From Ridgeia piscesae (taxonomy: Eukaryota > Annelida > Polychaeta > Sabellida > Siboglinidae), in NCBI GenBank assembly GCA_025642075.2, contig JAODUO010001350.1, positions 159,304-223,303 on the forward strand: a stretch of DNA of 64,000 nt, given 5' to 3'. Numbering within the stretch: the stretch's first letter is position 1; the number at the start of each line of letters is the position of its first letter. Positions 24,879-35,712 of this stretch are shown piece after piece. A program made the translations under genes and the position numbers. The notes under the pieces are model-generated. The model did no database searches. It was given only the letters and a program-made list of their open reading frames with translations, and was not told where the DNA came from.

Positions 24879-27385
24879 CCTAGTCCCTGGTAGACTCTGC
24901 CTAGTCCCTGGTAACTCTACCTAGTCCCTGGTAGACTCTACCTAGTCCCTGGTAGACTCTACCTAGTCCCTGGTAGACTCTACCTAGTCCCTGGTAGACT
25001 CTACCTAGTCCCTGGTAGACTCTACCTAGTCCCTGGTAGACTCTACCTAGTCCCTGGTAGACTCTACCTAGTCCCTGTAGACTCTACCTAGTCCCTGTAG
25101 ACTCTACCTAGTCCCTGGTAGACTCTACCTAGTCCCTTGTAGACTCTACCTAGTCCCTGGTAGACTCTACCTAGTCCCTTGTAGACTCTACCTAGTCCCT
25201 GGTAGACTCTACCTAGTCCCTGTAGACTCTTCCTAGTCCCTGGTAGAATCTACCTAGTCCCTTGTAGACTTACCTAGTCCCTGGTAGACTTACCTAGTCC
25301 CTTGTAGACTCTACCCTGGTAGACTCTACCTAGTCCCTGGTAGACTCTCCTAGTCCCTGGTAGACTCTTCCTAGTCCCTGGTAGACTCTCCTAGTCCCTG
25401 GTAGACTCTACCTAGTCCCTTGTCTCACCTAGTCCCTGTAGACTCTACCTAGTCCCTTGTAGACTCTACCTAGTCCCTGGTAGACTCTACCTAGTCCCTG
25501 GTAGACTCTTCCTAGTCCCTGGTAGACTCTACCTAGTCCCTGGTAGACTCTACCTAGTCCCTGGTAGACTCTCCTAGTCCCTGGTAGACTCTACCTAGTC
25601 CCTGGTAGACTCACCTAGTCCCTGGTAGACTCTTCCTAGTCCCTGGTAGACTCTTCCCTAGTCCCTGGTAGACTCTCCTAGCCCTGGTAGACGCTCCTAG
25701 TCCCTGGTAGACTCTACCTAGTCCCTGTAGACTCTACCTATCCTGTATCCCTGTGGTAGACTCTGCCTAGTCCCTGGTAGTGCTCTCGCCTAGTCCCTGG
25801 TAGACTCCCCTAGTCCTGGTAGACTCTCCTAGTCCCTGGTAGACTCTACCTGGTCCCTGGTAAGACTCTACCTAGTCCCTGGTAGACTCTACATAGTCCC
25901 TGGTAGACTCTACCTGGTCCCTGGTAGACTCTACACTAGTCCCTGGTATGAGCCCTGGTGACTCTACCTGGTCCCTGGTAGACTCTACCTAGTCCCTGGT
26001 AGACTCTACATAGTCCCTGGTAGACTCTGCCTGGTCCCTGGTAGACTCTACCTGGTCCCTGGTAGACTCTACCTGGTCCCTGGTACACTCTACCTAGTCC
26101 CTGGTAGACTCTACCTAGTCCCTGGTAGACTCTTCCTAGTCCCTTGTAGACTCTACCTAGTCCCTGGTAGACTCTACCTAGTCCCTGGTAGACTCTCCTA
26201 GTCCCTGGTAGACTCTACCTAGTCCCTTGGTAGACTCTACCTAGTCCCTTGTAGACTCTACCTAGTCCCTGGTAGACTCTACCTAGTCCCTGGTAGACTC
26301 TACCTAGTCCCTGGTTAGACTCTACCTAGTCCCTGGTAGACTCTACCTAGTCCCTGGTAGACTCTACCTGGTCCCTGGTAGACTCTACTACCTGAGTCCC
26401 TGGTAGACTCTACTCTTGCAGTCCCTGGTAGACTCTGCCTAGTCCCTGGTAGACTCGACTGCCTAGTCCCTGGTAGACTCCGCCTAGTCCCTGGTAGACT
26501 CCGCCTAGTCCCTGGTAGACTCCAGCCTAGTCCCTGGTAGACTCTGCCTAGTCCCTGGTAGACTCTGCCTAGTCCCTGGTAGACTCTACCTAGTCCCTGG
26601 TAGACTCTACCTAGTCCCTGGTAGACTCTGCCTAGTCCCTGGTAGACTCTGCCTAGTCCCTGGTAGACTCTACCTAGTCCCTGGTAGACTCTACCTAGTC
26701 CCTGGTAGACTCTACCTAGTCCCTGGTAGACTCTAGCCTAGTCCCTGGTAGACTCTGCCTAGTCCCTGGTAGACTCTACCTAGTCCCTGGTAGACTCTAC
26801 CTAGTCCCTGGTAGACTCTACCTAGTCCCTGGTAGACTCTACCTAGTCCCTGGTAGACTCTACCTAGTCCCTGGTAGACTCTACCTAGTCCCTGGTAGAC
26901 TCTACCTAGTCCCTGGTAGACTCTACCTAGTCCCTGGTAGACTCTACCTAGTCCCTGGTAGACTCTGCCTAGTCCCTGGTAGACTCTACCTAGTCCCTGG
27001 TAGACTCTACCTAGTCCCTGGTAGACCCTACCTAGTCCCTGGTAGACTCTACCTAGTCCCTGGTAGACTCTACCTAGTCCCTGGTAGACTCTACCTAGTC
27101 CCTGGTAGACTCTACCTAGTCCCTGGTAGACTCTACCTAGTCCCTGGTAGACTCTACCTAGTCCCTGGTAGACTCTACCTAGTCCCTGGTAGACTCTACC
27201 TAGTCCCTGGTAGACTCTACCTAGTCCCTGGTAGACTCTACCTAGTCCCTGGTAGACTCTACCTAGTCCCTGGTAGACTCTACCTAGTCCCTGGTAGACT
27301 CTACCTAGTCCCTGGTAGACTCTACCTAGTCCCTGGTAGACTCTACCTAGTCCCTGGTAGACTCTACCTAGTCCCTGGTAGACTC
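24879..27385. repeat. 21-bp minisatellite array E2, about 119 copies
   Basis: Same unit as array E1. The left 1.8 kb is rich in indels and variants, while the last ~650 bp (26733-27385) is about 31 units with almost no change, giving a 219-codon minus-strand frame of pure GRVYQGL heptads. The contrast suggests recent amplification or homogenisation at the right end. Confidence 0.97.
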
Positions 27386-27389
27386 TTCC

Positions 27390-28470
27390 CACTGTGACAT
27401 AAACATGGCAGGTGACACAGGGATATCAGATCTGATCAACACATTCCCTTTCCCTGTCCCTGGACAAACCCAAACAAACCCATGATTCCCTGCAGTCTTT
27501 GGCAGCTGTTCCTGAACTTCCCAGATCCTCAATCCAGGGCTCTCTTCCCTAGCCTACCTCAAGGGATAGATAACGTATTACAACATGTCTTACCTTTGCG
27601 AAGCACGCACTCATATAAGGACATTGCGCCCCTAGTGTGGGGTGAAACAGTCTCCACCAGAGATAATCCAGGCACTAGTCCGAGTGATTACACAAAATCA
27701 ACTGTCCAGTGAATTCCAAATTCATGTCTTCCCTCTCCCAGGGTCAGGGATAACTGGGAGTGTGGGGTGTTACCCCAGGAGAACAGGGGTGATTGACACC
27801 CTCCTGTCTACACACCCCCCCACCCCATACATCAAACACAGCCTGGAGATAAACCATCCCAGTGAGGGTAACTGGATCACCCACCCCCTCCCCCTTTGAC
27901 CCAATACCACATATTGCATAACCACAATCCACCCTGTCACACCACCCAGGGTGAATCAGACACACAAGTCTCACTTCCCACCTGGGAATATGGAAGGGAA
28001 ACAACCACTTCCCTTCCTCTAAGTGGGGTAAATACACAAGTGGCCTGGAAATAAACCCCAGTCATGCAGGGACATTCAGGCAGAACAGTGACTAGCCTTG
28101 TGTCAGTGGTCATGGTTTTAACTGGTGGTTATGTGAGACTGAAACATCATATGGTGGAAGGGCGAAGGGTAAATACTCTGGCAGTCAGAGGGTAAAAGCC
28201 TGTTGCTATTATTGGATCACGAACCCTGTCATTTGGACAACCCATCCAGTGAACTGGTAGAAATATCACTGGACCGGTGGGGTGGACACGAACAAGCATA
28301 AGGAAGACAGTTTTTGACACAATTGTTGACAGGAAACTATTTGGACTGGTGACATGTGTGGGCACGAGATGCACATCACGACAGGCATCAATACATATTA
28401 CACACCTCTGCACATGAAACTAAGATTGAATATTTGTAGATCTGATGCATTTTTCTCACAAGAATAATGC
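27390..28470. other. Unique sequence with a degenerate family A fragment
   Basis: No gene supported. Between about 28195 and 28335 the words CTGTCATTTGGACAACCC, GAACTGGTAGAAATATCAC and GGTGGGGTGG align in order with the 5' half of family A, so this is probably an old plus-strand copy. Confidence 0.45.
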
Positions 28471-28474
28471 AAGT

Positions 28475-28499
28475 GTGTGTGTGTGTGTGCATGCGTGCA

Positions 28500-28542
<43 letters not shown>

Positions 28543-28565
28543 ATGCGTGCGTGCGTGCGTGTATG
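28475..28565. repeat. GT / GCGT microsatellite
   Basis: GTGTGTGTGC leads into about 15 GCGT/GCAT tetranucleotides. It is an alternating purine/pyrimidine tract. Confidence 0.95.
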
Positions 28566-29598
28566 CATACCCGTATATGCGCATGGATACATGTAAGAAT
28601 TTAGAAAAAATCACAGGAATAAAGAATGGTACATTAATTTGCAGTTATTAAGAAAATTATATTCCCTTCTAGTTCCTCTATTTCCCTTATGCCCCCCCCC
28701 CAGCTCAAACTTCCCCTATTCCTAGCATCCTGTGTCAACCACAATCATTCCTCCCCCTGTGCACCCAACTCTGGGATATTTGGTTGTCATGGAGACTGCT
28801 TCCCATGTTGACTCCCCTCAAATGCCTTTTTACACCCAGACACCAAGGGGCCTGTCTGACTAATTACTCACTAATTAACACTTGGCATTCCCAGGCCCAT
28901 CTGGGGGACCAACTCAAAACTGAAAGTTGTTGTGTGGTTGTATGGTTATTGCTATTGTTGATGTCACTGAATGCGGTTACAAAAACGAACATACATTTTG
29001 CAGACATATTTAAGTAAGTTATACAGATAATTTTGCTGTCAATTAATCAGTCTATGACAATCGAGCATGAATGAAGATTGCTTTGATTATAATACAATTT
29101 ATTTAGAGTGAAATTACAATGGTTAAAAGATCCCTGGAAATGCGTCATTAAGAGGAGACACATGAAAGAAACCTAGGATTGGTTGTACCTACGTTTGTAT
29201 AGTAGTGCATAGGTAAGACTTTTATGTTGTAAGTGATGAATGGTACATAAGCTGCTAAACAGACTAACCATGAATGATGGCCAGTTGCTCAAATTAGATA
29301 AGGCCTGATTATGTTTTGATGTGTGCTTTATCTCTGTTACCTAGCCAACACGTTGATAATTTCCTACAAATGTTAACAAGCAATCAAAGTAGTGGTCCCA
29401 GCAAACAAGGACCTGTGATTTCACATGTTCTGGAAGTGAATTCACAAGTTCAACAGGCTCAATTTGCGTGTTTCTGTGTGTGAATTTACCAGTTTCTGTG
29501 AACAAATTTGGTGTATCGACAAATGTTTAACGTGTAATCACGAGTTTTTAATGTGATGACACGTACCAGTGAAACTGTACCAGTTCTGACCTCGGCAG
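28566..29598. other. Unique sequence
   Basis: No gene supported. A run of nine C residues occurs at about 28693-28701. Between 29430 and 29575 the words GAATTCACAAGTT, GAATTTACCAGTTT and AATCACGAGTTT recur loosely, possibly an eroded repeat. Confidence 0.4.
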
Positions 29599-29599
29599 A

Positions 29600-29712
29600 C
29601 ATAACTTTATGTAGAGACCCGTCCACCTGTCATTTGGACGGGTAAAATAAAATATGGACAGGTAGAAATATGGTGGACGGGTAAAAAAATGTAGGAGCAA
29701 AAAAGCATACAG
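29600..29712 (+). mobile_element. Family A fragment (5' half)
   Basis: ACTTTATGTAGAGACCCG, CATTTGGACGGGTAAAA, GGTAGAAATATGGTGGACGG and AATGTAGGAGCAAAA match the 5' part of the full copies in order. The 3' half is missing and unrelated sequence follows. Confidence 0.75.
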
Positions 29713-30597
29713 GGGAGTGTACACACATACACATCATGGCAGTGTCACATAGAACAATTCTGGTGAGAAACCACAGTGAGATACCTTCACATTACAGTCC
29801 CATATCCAGTCGATTAGAAACGTCACCGGCCCTGAAAAAATTTAATGCCATCCTCCAATCTGCCCACTTAGAGACCATTTGCCTTTCTTCAAGACAGGCA
29901 GGTGACTGATCAAGACAGGTAATCACAACCAATAGGAGTGGTGCAACATAGAGGACCCAGCTGGTATCCGGATTAACCAATATTTCTCAACCCAGACAGC
30001 CCCATTAATGGGTACCTTTGGCACAATTAGGAGTGGCACAAATTGAGATATGTAGACATAGTGGTCAAATGAATGGCTTATGAATATAACACATACTGGT
30101 GTGTCATTGAATAAAGCCAAACTGGTCAATACTGGCTATGACTGATATGAATGACTTCCATGTAAGTCCCCTCCATGCTAGTATAACACATGTACTTCTG
30201 ATTAACTCAAGACTGGCGGTTATGTATCAGGTAAACGGCCTGTTCCCCACTTCCTTCTCCACCACCTGTCATCTCTCAGTGTCCTCTCATCTATTTCCTG
30301 TCTCAAGCATCATTCTCAGCATCAACTGTACATGTGTGTTTCATTCCTCCCACATGTCCTGTCCACTCAGCCTCATCTTCCTAAGCTTCCTTCCAAAACT
30401 AACAAAAATGTAATGTTTGGTGCCGCTAAAGAAAAGCCAGGTTCTTGTGCTATATTGACTCTGAACAAAAACAAAGTCAGAATTAGATGAAAGCTGAACT
30501 TTGTAAGTAATAAATAGACTAAAATGGTACAATGCATAACTTTATCAGTACGTCCATCCAGCTGTCTTCTGAAGGGGTGTCAAAACCCATTTTGAAC

Positions 30598-30598
<1 letters not shown>
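29713..30598. other. Unique sequence
   Basis: No gene supported. Short open frames show no recognisable motif. Confidence 0.4.

Positions 30599-30599
<1 letters not shown>

Positions 30600-30645
<46 letters not shown>
30600..30645. repeat. AT dinucleotide microsatellite
   Basis: About 22 consecutive AT units. Confidence 0.97.
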
Positions 30646-30653
<8 letters not shown>

Positions 30654-30654
30654 A

Positions 30655-30715
30655 GTGCATGTGTCGACTAGAAAATATAGACTGGCAGAAATGTTATCCC
30701 CATAAAGGCTTGGTA
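30655..30715 (+). mobile_element. Family A fragment (3' end)
   Basis: GTGTCGACTAGAAAATATAG, ACTGGCAGAAATGTTATCCC and CATAAAGGC follow the order of the 3' end of the full copies. It lies just right of the AT microsatellite. Confidence 0.5.
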
Positions 30716-31555
30716 CAATGTGAGCACTCACCTTGTATACTAAGCATCCAGACGCTGCCAGCTATCTCCTCGAGTGCCTACGAAACTACAGCAATACTCC
30801 AAATCCACGAGTGTCAACGAAAATCCTAAACGAAACCTACACACAGGGACTGACTGGTTTCTGCCAGCACCAGGGAAACACTGCCGCACTAACAGACCAG
30901 CCCAACTCCCTCAGTCCACACAGCTCCTTCCTATCTCTTGTAATGCTGCCAACAAATTTCCCTGCACCACCTTCCTTCCTTCCACTTCCCGCCAGCTCCC
31001 ATCTGCTTCCCAGAGGCCTCAGACAATCTACAGTCTCATTCCCAGAACATAAGGGGAAGGGTCAAGGAGCCCATGCTGGCTCCACACGCAGGGAAGCTAT
31101 CAGGGAAGAAAGGAAGTGTTTATCTGGGATGAGAATTTGAACAGCTGGAAATAGAATTAGAAAACACCAGGTTTGACTTTGAGGTGAACTGTCAGATTAG
31201 CTAGCTATGATTACGATAGGGCAGCAGTGAGTCAGGGATTGGAGTTGTGGATGTGATATTTATGTTGTTTGCTTCACTTCTGTGGGTTTGTTTACAGAAT
31301 GTCAGTGCTTATATACGTATAGACTGCTCACATATCTAGACTGCACAGGACAAGATTACACATAAAACGCTGAGGACATCATCATACTCATAATAGTTTA
31401 TTTATTTACTTACTGCCATTATCCTCCGATAACCCAAGCTCAGTGCCGTAGAAAGTCCAACAATTAAGCATTCTCATTATCATACATGTCACTAAGCAAA
31501 TGTTTAATGGATGTAATTGAAACAAAGAATATATGCAATATTAATCAAGATATAT
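30716..31555. other. Unique sequence with an unassigned 135-codon frame
   Basis: A plus-strand frame at 30733-31140 is rich in Ser, Pro, Leu and Thr. I recognise no domain and see no convincing splice borders. It may be chance. Confidence 0.3.
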
Positions 31556-31800
31556 CAAAATGGACACATGCAGAGAATGGACGAAAACAACGAAGTGAGT
31601 GCAATTGTTGACATGATAGTGCCAGGAAAAAGACCAAGGGGGAGATGGATGGATTGCGTCCGAAGGTACATGCAGGAACTGCGGATCACCGCAGAGGATG
31701 CCCAGGACAGAACATTCTGGAAATCAAGAATTCGGGCCGCTGACCCCACCTGGTGGGAAAAGGCGAAGAAGAAGAAGCGGTACTCAGTGGTCACAGCTGA
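31556..31800 (+). pseudogene. LINE retrotransposon relic: C-terminal tail of a reverse-transcriptase ORF
   Basis: The frame reads GHMQRMDENNE, then PGKRPRGRWMDCVRR, then DAQDRTFWKSRIRAADP and a Lys-rich end. This is the typical extreme C-terminus of non-LTR retrotransposon polyproteins: a GH.xRM..., PGKR.RGRP..RW.D..., EDA.DR..WR motif series following the RT and thumb regions. Only this tail is present; no RT catalytic core precedes it, so it is a 5'-truncated insertion. The open frame continues to a stop at 31858, probably into flanking sequence. The motif order is clear; the clade is not determined here. Confidence 0.8.
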
Positions 31801-32080
31801 TCAGGGGTGTAGGACTGAAATGGTTAAACCCGACACCGATTCATCATGGCTGGTTTGAATATCAAAATTGAACTTTTCCCTGAGGAGTGAGTCTGAGTCA
31901 GAAACTCTCAGTAACATCCTCTCTATAGTTTATTTTTATGGGAACCTGTGAGTCCAGGAGTCATTGTTTCATTTACAGTCCTTATATTTCATCCCTTGTT
32001 AGGAACCGTGTGACTCCCAAGCTTTAAGACACAATAAATTTAGTGTAAAAATGGACAATGTTGGGATGATGTAATCATCT

Positions 32081-32246
32081 TTGTCTACAGACAACACATC
32101 TTTGTCTACAGACAACACATCTTTGTCTACAGACAACACATATTTGTCTACAGACAACACATCTTTGTTTACAGACAACACATCTTTGTCTACAGACAAC
32201 ACAACTTTGTTTACAGACAACACATCTTTGTTTACAGACAACACAG
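32081..32246. repeat. 21-bp tandem repeat, about 8 copies
   Basis: The unit TTTGTCTACAGACAACACAT plus C repeats eight times with only C/T and C/A changes. It is unrelated in sequence to the CTACCTAGTCCC arrays. GTCTACAGAC within the unit is nearly self-complementary. Confidence 0.95.
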
Positions 32247-32360
32247 GTGTTTTGCATGCAAAAAAAATAGCACACATGTGTAGAATATACATAATATACT
32301 ACAGATGAATAAGAACCTGCATAATCAAAATGTGTGCGGACTATTTAGGAGTAACCAGAA

Positions 32361-32646
32361 CTTCATGTAGGACCCAGTTTTTGCTAGTCACACATGTTTT
32401 GATAGACACATTAATTGTTAAGCCAGTTTACAAACCTTAAATGTGCCTGATGACCTGAAATGGACTACAAATACACGTGACACCATTTACACTCACGTTT
32501 GAGGCATAACTGACAATATCTATGATTTTGGAAAACAATTTTTGGCTCCTTCTTTTTTTACCCGTCTAACCACCCCTGTCCACCCATATTTCCACAATGG
32601 GTTTTACCCATCCAAATGATAAGTGGACGTATATTTACATACAGCT
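32361..32646 (-). mobile_element. Dispersed TIR family A, full-length copy 3 (reverse)
   Basis: Read on the minus strand it begins AGCTGTATGTAAATATACG, passes CATTTGGATGGGTAAAACCC, GAAATATGGGTGGACAGG, TTTTCCAAAATCATAGATAT and CATTTCAGG, and ends near CATGTGTGACTAGCAAAAAC. This is the same order as copies at 5155 and 21460. Confidence 0.75.
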
Positions 32647-33180
32647 ATGTTAGTGACTAAAGCAACATTGACACAAATAAATCAATCCGTGTTTGGATAT
32701 ACTTCTTGTTGACGTAACCATCTGATCTGTTGAAAAATATCCTCAGATATTTTGCAGACTCCCAAATTTGAACAGTTGGGGGGTCCATCAGTTCACAAAT
32801 TCCCCATCAGCATAAATCCCTAATGGCTACGTACTGGATGTTTGTACGCTGACAGAACTCATTATTGATCCTGATATGACATGGATGCATTCGGCTCTAC
32901 AAGGTGCTTATTTCTGACAAAGTCCAGAAAACCTGGTGTAAATTGGTGGGACTCCCTGTAGGTGTTACCTGGGGGAGTCCCAGTAGCTCAGGCAGCCAGG
33001 TGCCCAATGACACAGCTGAGTGAGCAGAGGCAAGGGTGGCTGCACAAAGCACCCAAGCTTGTAAAGGTTGTGTCCACAGTCAATGTTGAACCAGGTGTAC
33101 CATATAAAATGCTAAATTACAAACCATCAGTGCTGATGATGAACAGGTGTCCACATTGGGCTTATTAATTTTTTCATTAT
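32647..33180. other. Unique sequence with a weak tRNA-like A-box word
   Basis: AGTAGCTCAGGCAGCC at about 32982-32997 resembles a tRNA-type A box (TAGCTCAGNNGG), but no acceptable B box follows at the right distance. A SINE is possible but not supported. Confidence 0.25.
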
Positions 33181-33312
33181 ACAGTGTAATATATATTAAT
33201 TTTATTCTACTAATTTTGTTTATTTCTACCTCATAATTGTTTTAATTGTGTTTTATGTATTGCATGTTTTTATTGTATTTTATGTATACACGTAGACCTT
33301 CGGTCTGAAATA
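33181..33312 (+). mobile_element. Possible LINE/SINE 3' end with terminal hairpin
   Basis: A T-rich stretch (TTTTATTGTATTTTATGTAT) is followed by the perfect hairpin AGACCTTCGGTCT (33294-33306; 5-bp stem) and AAATAAG. A hairpin just before an AATAAA-like signal is a common 3'-terminal arrangement of invertebrate non-LTR elements. No coding part is attached, so this is inference from the tail only. Confidence 0.4.
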
Positions 33313-33323
33313 AGCACACACAA

Positions 33324-33329
<6 letters not shown>

Positions 33330-33368
<39 letters not shown>
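33330..33368. repeat. AT dinucleotide microsatellite
   Basis: About 19 consecutive TA units directly after the hairpin-bearing tail. Confidence 0.95.
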
Positions 33369-33372
<4 letters not shown>

Positions 33373-34718
33373 CATTAACCAATATTATGCTCTAACTGAA
33401 TATGTAATTTATAAAGAAATTACATGTTCTGTACTCAAAAAGATCTGGCAGTTCATTTGTGATAGTTTTCACTCATACACTGTACATTGTATACTGGAAA
33501 TGTCACTAGACGCAACAGTTTAATATAACTCTTATTCCATTAATATTAAAGTAAACTTGTCAAGAAGACCAAAAACATGTTCAAACATACATTCTACAAT
33601 ACAACGCACTCAATAACACTGACTTTGTCATCCATGAAAATATCACACTGATATTTCTGCTCACTTGTGCCATCTGGTGGACAGTATTCCATACAAAACA
33701 AATATGACACGTGAAACCTGGAATCCTCGGATGTCATATAATCATTTGCTACTTATATATTTAAAATAATGATGCAATCGGTTAGTGGGAGAAACTATGT
33801 TCTGCCAACTGTTTGTCAATGACAAATAAGTGAAATAACTTTGAACAGTATGATACAGTAGCGCCACCTAGAGGATATGCATAAACTAAAACTTTAAAAT
33901 GGCCTTTTGGAGTATCCAACTGGAATGAGAAAATGTTGTGTTTGTACAAGCAATACTTAGAAACAATATTTTATTAATTTTACCTTGTCACAGGAATTCT
34001 TAATTTCCTAAAGCTAGTAAGGTGCTTTATAAATATAAAAAATCCAAATAATCCTAATATGATTTGGATGTAGGCAGGAATATAAAATTTGGAACACAAA
34101 ATATGGACAAATTATGCTCTTGGTTAAATATATTTTCAGTGATTTCTGTATTTGTTTTTAAAATTACAATACATTTGAAACTGACTGACGCATAATAATG
34201 TTATAACCATTATGTTTTGTTAACGTATTGTAACTCTGTCTGTGGGCCTATACACCCATGTAATTATATTTGAAACTCTGTAACTTGACTACATTGATAA
34301 TAGGCATCACTACAATTTGTCAAACTTTCCAATTATAAATTTATGAAGGGTGGGTGGCTTTGTCCTATACTAACTTTTAATTTATAGGATGTCTTATTTA
34401 CAAAGCTCCTAAAGCTCGGTGACAAAACTTTTGTTTTTATAAATAATGATCTGACAAATGAAGTGACACACGTTAGCAAAATGGGTCCAGGGGTAGAATT
34501 GTTTATACTTAGATGATCATAATATTGTTAATACCATATAAAATCCATTTCTTGCTCTTTACTCAATACTTAATATAACAAAATAAAATTGTGATCTTCT
34601 CCCAACAACGTGATCTTGCAGTGATGTGGAGATCCACCAGAAAGTAAATGTAATTTGTGCATCTACTGCCATCTAGCATTAACAATACTGATCTAGTCCA
34701 TAAACTGCAGTACAACCA
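33369..34718. other. AT-rich intergenic or intronic stretch
   Basis: No repeat, exon or RNA gene recognised. Confidence 0.45.
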
Positions 34719-34719
34719 G

Positions 34720-35150
34720 TCACCCCACCCCACCCCACCCCACCCCACCCCACCCCACCCCACCCCACCCCACCCCACACCACACCACACCCCACATCAC
34801 CCACCCCACCCCACATCACCCACCCCACCCCACCCCACCCCACCCCACCCCACCCCCACCACCCACCCCACCCCACCCCACCCCCACACCACACCACACA
34901 CACCACCACCCCACCCCCCCCCACCCCACCCCCCCCCCCCCCACCCCACCCCACCCCCCCACCCCACCCCCCCCCCCCCCACCCCACCCACCCCCCCCCA
35001 CCCCACCCCACCCCACCCCCCCACCACCCCACCCCACCCACCCACCCCACCCCACCCACCCACCCACCCCACCCCAACGCACACCACCCCAACGCACACC
35101 ACCCCACCACACAACACCACTGCACACCACACCACACCACACCACACCAG
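34720..35150. repeat. CCCCA-type microsatellite with C-run expansions
   Basis: Begins as pure ACCCC pentamers and degenerates into runs of up to about 12 C separated by A, then CACCA words and AACGCACACC copies. The complementary strand is GGGGT repeats, with high predicted G-quadruplex potential by its G-run spacing. All long frames here (Pro/His/Thr or Gly/Val/Trp rich) are spurious. Confidence 0.97.
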
Positions 35151-35430
35151 TATTGTTTATCTGGTATAGAACACAAGGACCCTATTAATCACCCCCAATT
35201 ACAGGGATCAGTGACAGAGACCACAGTTCCATCAGTCAGCTGCAACAACTGGGGAAGATCAAGTTGCACGTGATTACCCACTGAACCTTTATGTCTGTCA
35301 ACAACATCACCACCACTGACAACCACTGACAACCACTGACAACCACTGACAGACCCTACACACCCAGGAGAGACAGCCTGGTGCCAGAGGAAGAGGCAGA
35401 GGCAGATATCAACACACTAATGTGGTCTGG
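35151..35430. other. Unique sequence with a short decamer repeat
   Basis: ACTGACAACC repeats about four times at 35313-35350. Nothing else supported. Confidence 0.5.
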
Positions 35431-35432
35431 AG

Positions 35433-35573
35433 ACTGTTTCACTAAAACAAAGAGCTCTCAAGGAGAATTCATCCTTAAACAGTGACCGTATCCATGATCA
35501 CTGTTAAAGATCAAAACTGATTTTAAAATGTAAAATCAGAATTAAGAGCTCTTAACAATGTTAGTGAAATGGT
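35433..35573. mobile_element. Multi-hairpin MITE, about 140 bp
   Basis: The outer arms pair imperfectly: TGTTTCACTAA ... AGAGCTCTCAA on the left against TTAAGAGCTCTT ... TTAGTGAAAT on the right. Inside are AACAGTGA / TCACTGTT (8 bp) and CTGATTTTA-AAATG-TAAAATCAG (35517-35539, 9-bp perfect stem). There is no coding capacity. This architecture is typical of foldback-type short DNA transposons. Confidence 0.7.
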
Positions 35574-35712
35574 TTAGCGATATGGTACCTTGATCATTAT
35601 TTGTTTTTCTTGGAAATATGGATGGATAAAAACGGGTTTGATTTCAACTAAACAATAAATCCACAATAAATCACAGAGCAAAGATTGATGCAAACAAATT
35701 AATTTCACTCAC
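35574..35712. other. Start of intron flanking the 35.7-37.0 kb exon
   Basis: On the minus strand this is the beginning of the intron after the donor AAG|GTGAGT. Confidence 0.5.

Noticed and set aside
26733..27392. 219-codon GRVYQGL heptad protein on the minus strand
   Set aside because: It is the homogeneous end of the 21-bp array. The same unit with indels loses the frame everywhere else.
30733..31140. 135-codon Ser/Pro-rich frame as a gene
   Set aside because: No domain, no convincing splice sites, and the frame begins immediately after a family A fragment and a microsatellite.
32939..33310. tRNA-derived SINE
   Set aside because: Only an A-box-like word is visible. No B box at a proper distance and no second copy was seen.
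34657..35176. Pro/His/Thr and Gly/Val/Trp frames
   Set aside because: They are translations of a CCCCA microsatellite.
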